Shown here: piece after piece, positions 23,464 through 33,839 of the stretch
How the letters are laid out: the number at the start of each line of letters is the position of its first letter
Position numbering within the stretch: position 1 is the stretch's first letter
From: Litsea cubeba
Lineage: Eukaryota > Streptophyta > Magnoliopsida > Laurales > Lauraceae
DNA length: 64,000 bases
Direction of reading: 5' to 3'
Assembly: GCA_012931725.1 (NCBI GenBank)
Contig: CM022946.1
Coordinates: 133,945,165 to 134,009,164, forward strand
Notes under the pieces: model-generated
Seen by the model: only the letters and a program-made list of their open reading frames with translations
Told to the model about the DNA's origin: nothing
The model's database searches: none
Program-made: the position numbers and the translations under genes

Positions 23464-25128
23464 AGACTTACCCAACTGGGTAAGAGCAATGCCTGTATGG
23501 CCAAAACCGGTTTCCAGGTACATGCTCGCTAAACCCACCCTTTTTTTAGAATTTTCATATCAAATGTTGAAATTTCTAAAAATCTAAAACAATGCTTACT
23601 TTCATCATTTCATTGTTCAAAAAAATATATATATATCCAAGTTTAGGAACCTTTCCCTAACTTGACCAAAATTTTCAACCTTTGAACCCAAAATTCATGG
23701 TTTGAAACAAAATCCGGATTCAGGGATTTCCACCGTAATCCACCCTGCCTTTTACCGCCAAAATGGTTTTAGGTCAAAATTTATGACCCTCGTGTCTTTA
23801 AATAAAAAAAAATGGTTTTTCAAAAACCGCGAGGAAGCGACGCTTAGTCGATACTCGCACAAATCGGAAGTAAGCGAACCACGTTCGACACTTCCAAAAT
23901 CGCAGGGAAGCGACATTTCGTCGATACTTGCAAAATCCAAAACCGTGGAAATGCAACATTTCAGTTGATATCCACAACCCAAGTTTCAAAGGTTCGAAAA
24001 AACCTACAAAACCGTGGAAACGCAACATTTCAGTTGATATCCACAACCCAAATTTCAAAGGTTCGAAAAAACCTAAAAAACTGTGGAGACGCAACATTTC
24101 AGTTGATATCCACAACCCAAATTTCAAAGGTTCGAAAAAACCTAAAAAACTGTGGAGACGCAACATTTCAGTTGATATCCACAACCCAAATTTCAAAGGT
24201 TCGAAAAAACCTAAAAAACCATGGAGACGCAACATTTTAGTTGATATCCATAACTCAAAGGTTCGAGAAAACCAAAAATTTCAAAAATCGTGGGGAAACG
24301 ACATCAAGTCAGTACCCGCAAAACCAAAATTTTTGAAAAGCAAGGATGCGACATTCCATCGATACTTGCACCCAAATCCGCGAGGATGCGACATTTCATC
24401 GATACTCGCAACCGAATGAGCAAGGATGCGACATTCCATCGATACTTGCAAGAACATTCAGCAGGGAGGCGACTTTTAGTCGATACTTGCATTTTTTGAA
24501 AACCAAACCGGCTATAAATGCCATCAAAACAGGCTATAAATGCCACAAACCGGCTATAAATGCCATCAAAACAGGCTATAAATGCCATAAACCGGCTATC
24601 AATGCCACCAAAACCAAACCGGCTATAAATGCCATCAAAACAGGCTATAAATGCCACAAACCGGCTATAAATGCCATCAAAACAGGCTATAAATGCCACA
24701 AACCGGCTATCAATGCCACCAAAACAAAACCGGCTATCAATGCCACAAACAAAAAACTTGGATTTCAAAAAAAAAAAAAAAACGGCTATCAATGCCACCA
24801 AAACAAAATCGGCTATCAATGCCACCCAAACTGGCTATAGATGCCACAAAAAAAAAACTTGGCTTCCATGCCACGAACAAAAACCTGGCTTTCATGCCAA
24901 AACAATCACTTGACAAAAGATTTTCACAAAATGACAACCTTTTGATCAAATCCCATTTAGCAATTACTTTCAAGTGAGCGTAGGGATAACAAAAAAAGAG
25001 TACCAAAAATACATGTGGTACCAAAAAAAAAAGAAGAAAAGTGCTCACAAGCACTACAAAAAAAAAGTACCAAAAAAATACAAATGGTACCAAAAAAAGA
25101 AAGAAGGATGGTTTCTGTACACAGGAGC
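23464..25128 (+). other. Element B 3' UTR, part 1: minisatellites, no sense gene
   Basis: Homologous to 6926-8488 of A. Contains the expanded 69-bp repeat, GCGACATT...TCGATAC repeats (about 23830-24490) and CGGCTATMAATGCCA repeats (about 24505-24845). The long overlapping frames on both strands are repeat by-products. Confidence 0.75.
23943..24285 (+). repeat. 69-bp tandem repeat, five units, element B
   Basis: Units begin CCGTGG/CTGTGG/CCATGG at 23943, 24012, 24081, 24150 and 24219. A has one unit (about 7409). A 69-bp period is 23 codons, which explains the periodic frames it produces. Confidence 0.9.
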
Positions 25129-28100
25129 TCAACCGAAAATGGTCTCCAGCCAAGAGTTCAGCTCCTTAAGCAAGCTTTTGGCTTCATCCGTCAAGGATTC
25201 CAAGGCACGCTTCTTCAAGAACCTGCCATGAGATGCTGGGGTGGGCTGTAACCCTTCTTCTGCATTGGGAAGCTTCCCTCGAGCGGTTTTCCATTGTTTG
25301 TCCTCATCAGACTTCCTTTTGAGAACTCGATTGGCATCCACAACTCAATGAATCAGAGCAGTCTCCCTTTCACGAGCCTCTGTTATTTCAGTCCACTTGG
25401 CAGCGACTTGTGCCTGCAGATGCTCAAGACGTTTCCTGGCCTCATCGACCTCCCTATCAAGGATGTTAAGGTCATGTGTCAGCCTAATGATGGTTATCTC
25501 TTCTAAGTTCCTCTCTCGGACTGCCTGCTTCTTGCTTTCTGTAGCCTCATCCAGGTCAGATTGAGCCTTATCAGCAGGGTCCAAGAACATCTCCTTGAAG
25601 AACTGATCGTCAGGAAAACCCATGGTCTCAAACCACTTGTCACCCAGCTCAATGATCCTATTAACGATCGCCCTGGCATATGTGACATCCAGACCAGCTT
25701 CTTCAGCATCACCGAGAATCTCACGCACATGCTGGATCATGCTAAATCCGGCTTCCAAGTGCCCAGAAAAGAGAGTCTCAATCCAAGAGCTCAGAACTCG
25801 CACCACCACCTTCTTCGCAAAAAGAAGAGATGGCCCAGCTGAAGATTCACCCAACTCCGTTGGTCGACCGCTCAAGTCATCATCTGTTGAAAGAGTAACA
25901 AAAGAACTCTTTCCAGTTGAAGCTGCTCCTGCTCGGGAAGGAATCTCAGCGCGAGGAATCTCCTCAACATTGTCAAAGCTGGTCCCAGGAGTCTCTACCT
26001 CTGGATCAACCTTTGGCATCCCTTGCTCTGGAAGCGACGGACCCTCCTCTGTCACTTCAAAACCTGCCAAAAGAAACACAAAAGGTATGAATATAATCCT
26101 GTTTGAAAATCATTATCAGGGTTATAACTACAAAATACCTTCTTCGACGACTGGCAGAACACTTTCTTCCTCCATGAACTCATCGGAAGCATCATCAACA
26201 TTTGCGTCCATCGATGGTTCAAAGTCATCAGAACCCTGTGGCAAGTCAGCTGACATAAAAAAAAATTTGTTAGCAAACCGAGTCACAGACAAAAAAAAAA
26301 GAGCAAAAGAAGTCGTACTAGTTGGAGACTCTGGAATCACTCCAGAGTCCCTCGGTTCTTCTTCAGGTGCCTCGACAGGATCCGTCACCACCTCATCGAC
26401 TGGAACCTCAGGCATCATCAAGTCTTCCTCCGCTAAAAAAAAAAAAGGGGAAAAGCAGAAACAAGAAGCAAATCAGAACATGGAAAAAGTCCCATGAAAA
26501 GGAATGGAAAGAGAAAAAGGAAGAATCATACCTTCACCAACGGTCTCTTCTTCTCGGCTTCTCTTCTCTGGAGGCTCGTCAGCATCCACTGGCACATCCT
26601 TATCGATAGTAAGAGGAACTTCCAAGTTAGGAGAGTCCTCATGCTGCCCCTTGCTGCGATGATGACTCCTCCCCCTCTTACTCCGGCGGGCTCGCTTCTT
26701 AGAGGAACCTGCCCCACTGTCAGAGTCAGGTTTCCCACTTGACTCCTCACTGGATGGTCTACTCTTGCCAGTAGACTCCACGGAAGCTTGCCTCTGTGCC
26801 ACTTGCATCCAAACGCCAAGTTCGGCTTCCTCCTGTTCTAGCTGCTCCAAAGCCTCATCAGGTATTTCTCGAACAGCTTCAGAACCAATGACGCCCTGGT
26901 CACCGAGAAAGCCTATCTTGTGCTTCTCTCCAGAAAGGAAGGCCCAAACTTCCTCTCGCCGGACGCCATCCGACTTTCCAAGGCCCTTTCCAGATGCCAG
27001 CTTCACATCAAGCTCCTTCTTGGAAAGCCCCCGATATGCCGAAAAGCTCTCCGCGAACCACTTCGCAAAGCCGGCAGTCCGGGAAGTCAGCAACACAGGA
27101 TAAGAAATCATGGCTGTAGTGTCTTCAGCACTATAGAAAGCCCATGCATTTCTCCCGTCCTGTAAGCCTCCAAAGCGCTTCACCATGCTTGAAGGCGCTC
27201 CAACAACGCCTTGAGAAAAGCCCAGCTGCAAAGCAAAGCGAGAGGGTACATACAGCTGGATGTCGACGAAAAGATGTCTGCGGTACACCATCGTGCCGAC
27301 ACGTATGCTGAAAAGCCACTCTCTCTGCATTTGTCAAGGAATAATGCCTTCCCGACCCCGCCCTGGTAGAGTCTCGGGAGGCACCAAAATCAAAAGCCTT
27401 CTTCCGCAACTCCGGAGAAAGCTTCACTGAAGATTGCCCCATCTCGACGTCCCTGAACCGTCGGATCCTCATGCGGGCAAACAAAAGTGATTCGGACACG
27501 GCTTTGCCCTTAGCCAGTCGAATCATCAGAGGATCATCATCCTGTGCAGCACCCAGCCGATGGAAGCCAGGACAGTGGTATACATACCACGAATAAAAGA
27601 TATGGGCTGAAAATACTCTTTTCATGGGAAGCCCAAGCCGAACCAGAAAAGCAGCAGCCTGCAGTTCAGTACACAGGTAGGAGTAAAGAGCTGGCACCAA
27701 AGCAAGCTGCTCTCCAAACGCCATCTGACAAGCCGGAAAAATATAATGCGGCCTGATGTGCGTTCCATCTCCTCCAGCAAAAATAGACTCACCAAGCCAA
27801 TAAGTGAGGTAAACAGCGAGATCTCTCCGCAGTGCAATGTCAGGACATATGGCGTTTGTACTTGCACAGAAATCTCTCAACTCTTCTTGCATGGGCAAGA
27901 TCTTCTTTGAACTTGTATCCTGAGCTCCGGCTTCCTGGGTCACGCTATCAGAAGACTCCCTACTATCAAAAAAGTTGGGGAATGAAGAGTTAAAACTCTT
28001 CCAACTGCTGGATCTAACTTTCAAACCCTCCTTCTCCTTCAAAAAATCATAGAAGGCGATGAGCTGAAAGTATAGAAGCCTGAACTCCTCAGACTGCCCC

Positions 28101-29781
28101 TCGAGGACGCTGTCAATCGGCATAAACTCCTCATAGAGTTTGCCGAGGATGGGCAATCCAGTAATGGCGCTCAGCTCCTTCAAAGAAAAACCAATCTCGC
28201 CATTCGTCACAACGAAGGTATTGGTTTGTGGGAGGAATGATTCCAGCATAGCCATGAAGGCCTCGTCGGAAAAGATCACGGTCTCCCTAAGGCGCGGACC
28301 GCATCAAAAATCCCGGCTTCCTTCAAAACGGCGCCACCAATCAGCAGGACGTGATCAGTCCACGACTTCCACTCGGAGTCAGCATTGAAACGGCCTCGAA
28401 GACGAAAAGGCTTGATCCAATTGCTGCCGTCACCACTGAAAATACCAAGGCCCACCAGTCTCAAATCGACCGACGGATAATCAGAGCCCTGGTAGCCGCT
28501 GGAGGGCATTAACAGGTCCATGTCAACAGGGGACCTCTCCGTATATCCAGGAGAACCGCCAACAAAAACCCCGGTCTTGATTACATTTATCCTTCTCACC
28601 CAACTTGGAGGATCTTCCCTCTTAGGGCACGTGGGGGCAAGGCTCAGAATCGAGACGGTGCGATCAAACGTCGACTGGGTAGCAACAGTCTTCTTCTCAC
28701 CATCTGCTGTGAAAGAAAACTGAAAACATCTCCTCTGGTATGTCATGTCATCAGGGACTGCATCACCAAAGAAGAAGGTAGGCTTGGGCAAAACGCTCTG
28801 ATCTTCCATCACCCATGGACGACTGCTTACCATGATCTTATAGAATTCCTCTCCCTTGAGAGCGATCAGTCGCTGCCTCATCTCATCTCTGTTGAGGGAG
28901 TCGCACTCTTCCAGATTTCTCTCAACATACTGGACCTTCTCAAAAGCCTGCTGAACAGCCGGATTAGAAGATCTAGAAGATCGACGAGGTACGCTTGTAG
29001 CAGGCTCTTTACCCTTGTTCGCTCTGGAGGAACCACCTGAAAAGGATGGAAAAGAAAAAGATCAAACATCAAAATGACAGAATCTCGCTAAAAAAATCTG
29101 GCGAAATTTTGACATGATGACGGGGCAATTCCGAAGAAAAGGAACTATCCCGAAAGAAATAGAAAGCTTGAAGATGGGCTCAACATCGCTGCGAGCTCCG
29201 AAACTCCAAACTTTCGAAACATCAAAGTCTCCGCAAAATCAGGAAGGGCTCAACATCACTGCGAGCTCCAAATTCCCAAATTTGCGAAAACTTTCAGGTA
29301 TGCTATCACATCATGCTACAAATTTAATTTACAAATTGAATGCATGCATGAACATCTTGGTTTGCAAAAAAAAAATGCATTATCATGATGAGCAAAAAAA
29401 AAAAGAAAAGAAACTTTCTCAAAAAAAAAAAAGGGGGAAAGAAAACAAAAAAAGAAAAGAAAAGAAACTTTCTCAAAAAAAAAAAAAAAGGAGGGAAAGA
29501 AAACAAAAAAAAAAGGAAGAAAAAAAAAAAGGGAGATGGCCCACAGGCCACGTGGCCGTACGGACAGATCCGAACAAAAAAAAAAAAACAAAACAAAAAA
29601 AATAAAGAAAAAGAAAAGAAAGCAAAAAAAAGAAAACGTGTGAAAAAAAAAGAAAGAAGCAAACACGTGAAAAACAAAAAAGAAAAGAAAAAGAAAGAAA
29701 CAAAAAAAGAAAGAAGAACTCTTTATTTTTCCTACAATGGAGTTTTCTTGAAAAAAAATGGGAGAACTTACTTGAAGCCAT
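25129..29781 (-). pseudogene. Antisense multi-exon gene of element B: plant-mobile-domain-like protein, best-preserved model
   Basis: Predicted exons on the minus strand: 29772-29781 (ATG plus seven bases), 26532-29036, 26319-26432, 26139-26249, 25129-26063. Introns 29037-29771, 26433-26531, 26250-26318 and 26064-26138 all have GT...AG ends and phase 1. The exons sum to 3,675 bases, exactly 1,225 codons with the stop. Protein: Ser/Arg-rich N-terminus, plant-mobile-domain-like region in exon 2, basic and acidic linker exons, then about 310 residues ending in a coiled coil (DREVDEARKRLEHLQ region). Exon 5 also contains the stretch around LGDKWFETMG that the deletion in A abuts. Damage: a lost base near 28289 and two lost near 27326 (net -3, so the frame returns), and TGA at 25345-25347. 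Antisense introns would not be spliced from the sense genomic RNA, which would explain how introns survive retrotransposition. Function unknown. Confidence 0.75.
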
Positions 29782-29902
29782 TGATGGAGAAGAAGAAGAA
29801 AAGTCTTGAAGATCTTGAAGAAGAAGAACTCTTGGTCTTGAAGCCCTCTTGAGATTATTGCAAAAGAAAGTAATAAGAGCAAGAGATCCAACCTTCTCCT
29901 TG

Positions 29903-29910
29903 CTTTTATA
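29903..29910 (-). promoter_or_regulatory. TATA box of the antisense gene, element B
   Basis: TATAAAAG on the minus strand about 129 bases before the antisense ATG (29781), matching the A and D copies. Confidence 0.6.
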
Positions 29911-30943
29911 GAGGAGAGCAAACCAAAGAAGGAAAGAAGAAAGAGGTAAGTGTTACTAATTAGTAACCTTACCAAAAGAAAGAGATTAGAAAGATTCTTT
30001 CCCAAAAGAAAGATATCTTGAAGGATTTTCTCCCAAAAATCGATCGATGACGGATTCTTTCCCAAAAGAAAGATATCTTGAGATATCCTATCCCAAAATA
30101 AAGGGATCATGAGAGATTCTCTCCAAGTAAAGATATTCTTAGATATTCTCTACCCAAATGAGATATTTTTGGATATTCTTTACAAAAATGACACCATATG
30201 AGATCTAAGCCATTTCAAAAGCTTAAGGTCCCATGGGTTAGCCCATATGAGCCAGGTTTGACCACCTAGGCACAAAAAAAAAAAAAAAAAAAAAAAATTT
30301 TGGGCTTTTAGTCAAAGAGAAATCCCTCTTACCAAGAGCATACAAAAATGGTTCCATGCCTCTTTTGAGTTGATTGGACCATACAAAAGAAAATTCCAAG
30401 CCCCATGAGCTTCCAAAAATCAAACCATCCAGCCTCATCTACCAAATTGAGCCAAAATCTTGAAATTGACATTCCACAAAAAATCAAACCAAATCCTGGT
30501 CCCCTAACTTGCCACATACAGCTTGTTAGGTCACAAGACCAAAACCAAAAACCAAAACCTGATCCCCTAACTTGCCACATACAGCCTGTTAGGTCACAAG
30601 ATCAAAACCAAAATTGATCCCCCAACATTCCACATACAGCTTGTTCGGTCACACGATCAAAACCAAACCCGACCCCCTAACCTGCCACATATAGCCTGTT
30701 AGGTCACAAGGTCAAAACCCAAATCCACATCCCTGATGTCATCTTCAAAACTTTGCCTCGAGATGGTACGTGATCCCTTTCACTACCATAAAATTCCCCT
30801 GGAAGCTCAAACGGCTACAAATACCAAAAAGAAAGACTGCTCAAAGACTCTTGGTCAAGTCACAGGCTCTCCTTCGAAAATCTCTTCGAGGCACATCGAC
30901 TACAAAAGTTAAGCAACTCGTCGCTGTACCTCGAGGGGGCATT
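29911..30943 (+). other. Element B 3' UTR, part 2, with repeats and polypurine tract
   Basis: Contains the 40-45 bp repeats upstream of the antisense promoter (about 29990-30185), the 55-66 bp units (about 30490-30715) and single-copy sequence leading to the polypurine tract GAGGGGG (30933-30939), four bases before the 3' LTR. The tract primes plus-strand DNA synthesis. No sense gene seen. Confidence 0.8.
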
Positions 30944-33545
30944 TGTTGACACCAAAAAAGTCACTTTGCCTCTTCAAGATCCAAAGAGCTACATGAAGTC
31001 GCAACCTGCCATAAATAGGCAATGTTGCTTCCAAAAATCAAATCTTGTCAGAATCAAACAAAAACTGCAAGATTCTTCAAGACAGCCAAAAGAGGAGTAC
31101 ACAAGAAGTTTCAGGCCATTTCAAAATCATTTGGCCTAACTTCGCTTCTCAGACAACCGAAAAGGAGCTCTCGGCGGCAAAAGCATCGGAGACACCAAAT
31201 CTTCGATCAGGGCCGATGGATAGTATCAAAATACTTCCAAAAGGCTCCACGTCAAGTTCCAAGTCAAACCGACAACGTTTGACCCTACATCAACCCTCGA
31301 ACAGCTAAATCAAGCCTCTCGGCGGCGAGAACCACCGAGGCCATTACTCATCAGATAGAGCACATGGACGGCTTCAAAATGCTTATAAAGGGCTACACGT
31401 CAAATTTCAGGTCATTTCCACAACATTTGACCATAGTTTGACGCTCGGAAGCCAAATCAGGCCTCTCCGTGGCAAAGCTCTCCGGGACCATGGTTTCCAA
31501 GACAGAGCCTATGGATCATCTTAAAATGACTCCAATAGGTTCCCTGTCAAATTTCAAGTCAATCGGACATCGGTTGACCGCACATCAAACCGCAACATCT
31601 TCATCGCGACAAAAAGCAAGTCTACTGGTGATAGGACCCCAAACGGCTTCAAAACTCAAACAAAAGCCTATGGTTGGTCTTATTTATTGCTCAGGAGGCT
31701 TCACACCAAATTTCAGGTCATTCCGACATCGTTTGACCCAGTTTCAGCTTCTGACGGAAAATCGACAGCTCTGCGCGACAAAGTCTTCGGCTTTCTCAGG
31801 AAATTGGAAACTTTGCAAAATAAAATGCAAGGATTCTCATCAGGTTTCCTACAAAGAAATTAGGCCAATAAATGGTCAAAATGTCAAGGAAAAGTACAGG
31901 AGAAAAAAGAATCGAAAAACAGCAAAAACGGACACAAAACGGGACACAAAAGGGGGAAAACCCCCCCAGGGTCGCAGACCCCTGCGACCCTGGGCCAGGG
32001 TCGCCGGCGACCTTGGAACCCAGGGTCGCCGGGAAGGCCCCGGAAACCCCGGTTTTCGCCGTTTTTTCGCGATTCGAAGGGCCCAGCCTCTGGTACTTTC
32101 CAAAATTCATGTTTTTGAGACACCAAGTCCTCTGACATCCGTCCAAAACACGGGTCAATCATCAAGAGTATCGAAAACAATATTGATCGCCACCCGGTCA
32201 ACCAAAAAAAGTGTGCTTTCTACCCGACCGATCGAGAAATCGACAGGACAGATGGCACCGACCTGCTGTTGGCAACAAACACCTGAAATTACATGGTCAT
32301 CTGATGTCGATCTACATGAAGATCCATCGATGATCATCGACAGAAGAATCCCAAAAGACGTGGCACGGCCCGCGACTCTTCAGCTGCTCGGCGACCACTT
32401 AATGCGATTAATTGACTAGCTTTATTACAGTCATTAATCCATTTCTTTGGACGGCCCAATCAGAAGCAAGCATTCGGGAGTTACAAGTCAAGAGATTCAT
32501 GGCATTTAACCCATGAAACTCCTCCCATCATGGCGATTAAAGGCGATTAAATGCCCTCAATCTCCTCCGGCCAATCAGAAGCCAAGAAAAAGAAGTTACA
32601 AAATAAACAATTCAATTTTGTAACTCCTCCCATTATGCAGCTTTATGACAATCAAGGCTCATAAACCCTCCTAAATGGCTACCTAAAAGCCTATGAATAG
32701 GAGAGCTCTCCAAGAAGAAAGGACAGCACACAAAGCATCAGAAAAAAAGCACAAACACACAGACAGACAGAAGCACAGAAATCCAGAGAAAGGAAAAAGA
32801 GAGAAAACTCTGCGGAAGTTCTACACCGGCCACCACAACAAGGTGACAAAAGTCCCTTGGGGGGTACTCCTCCCAAGGTCCTTGCCTTCTCCTCCTGCCT
32901 CCAATGGCTTAGATATGGCTTTTCAGCCCGTCTACTCGGCTTTTTATTGGACATAGGACCTTCTTTTGGTCTTTGTCCTCTAAAAACCCGAGGTTATAGC
33001 CAAGCCAAGCGAATCAATAGCATCCTCTGTTCTCATCTGCATGGATGATGGCGAAGCCCACATATGGCTTGCGACCGTCAATCTAAACGGGTCTCCCACA
33101 ATCTCCTGAGAAGTTAGATCCTCCTTTTCTTGCTTTTCATTGTAGTTTGTATTTTTTTAAAAGAGACAAAAATCACAATTCTTTTCTTTCATTATTGATA
33201 AGGATTGTAAATCGGCTATAAACGCCAAAAATCGGCTATAAACGCCAAAATCGGCTATAAATGCCAAAAAAATCGCCTTTCACGGCAAACCAAGAAAAAT
33301 GTCTCTTTTCTTAAATATATGTGCAATGTAAAACTTGAAAGAAGTTGATTTCCTTTTTACTTGCGAAGGTTGATCTCCGGATCACCACTTGCAATTCCAA
33401 GTAAAAATAGAAAATCTGGCACACCCACACAAAAAAAGAAATGTTGATGCACGCCCCTGCCCCCCGGTTACGAAAGGGTCGGAACCAAACGGACTCCCAC
33501 ATCCGCCGACCTCGGTAGGAACTCGAGCAGGAGCGCGGTCCATCA
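30944..33545 (+). repeat. LTR2: 3' LTR of element B (2,602 bp)
   Basis: TGTTGACACC...GGTCCATCA. It keeps the GC-rich palindrome block lost from LTR1: CAGGGTCGCAG/CTGCGACCCTG as an inverted repeat (31967-31992) and the perfect palindrome GGTCGCCGGCGACC (31999-32012). TATA position mutated to TATGAATA (32692-32699). Confidence 0.92.
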
Positions 33546-33839
33546 CACACGATCAAAACCAAACCCGACCCCCTAACCTGCCACATATAGCCTGTTAGGT
33601 CACAAGGTCAAAACCCAAATCCACATCCCTGATGTCATCTTCAAAACTTTGCCTCGAGATGGTACGTGATCCCTTTCACTACCATAAAATTCCCCTGGAA
33701 GCTCAAAAGGCTACAAATACCAAAAAGAAAGACTGCTCAAAGACTCTTGGTCAAGTCACAGGCTCTCCTTCAAAAATCTCTTCGAGGCACATCGACTACA
33801 AAAGTTAAGCAACTCGTCGCTGTACCTCGAGGGGGCATT
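33546..33839 (+). other. TSD right copy and remaining 3' UTR of element A with polypurine tract
   Basis: CACAC (33546-33550), then sequence equal to the B segment that follows GGTCACAC near 30650, ending with the polypurine tract GAGGGGG (33829-33835) and CATT directly before LTR3. It is exactly the part missing left of 13794, which shows that A continues here. Confidence 0.9.

Larger units (their letters stand above)
13794..33545 (+). mobile_element. Element B: complete 19.8-kb Tat-type retrotransposon lacking RT and RNase H
   Basis: Bounded by two direct LTRs (13794-15970 and 30944-33545), a 5' primer site, a 3' polypurine tract and a CACAC TSD. Internally: leader, gag, protease, remnant of integrase, 3' UTR and the antisense gene. 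A 3,264-bp in-frame deletion removed RT, both RNase H domains and the N-terminal part of integrase. By eye the two LTRs differ at about 17 positions over 2.17 kb, plus one 425-bp length difference, which suggests a recent insertion. If the deletion is older than the insertion, B was moved by proteins supplied in trans. Confidence 0.9.

Noticed and set aside
23798..24840. Repetitive open frames on both strands, protein-like repeats of 23 residues
   Set aside because: A 69-bp tandem repeat is divisible by three and automatically stays open; no start, domain or neighbouring signal supports a gene.
29385..29852. Lys-rich and Phe-rich frames in poly-A/G tracts (also 12499-12882, 57619-58080)
   Set aside because: By-products of low-complexity DNA inside antisense intron 1.
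31469..32419. Long open frames (up to 316 codons) inside the LTRs, also 34377-35165 and others
   Set aside because: They lie in U3 upstream of the LTR TATA, run through the GC-rich palindromes, have no recognisable domain and are disrupted in LTR1, C and D.
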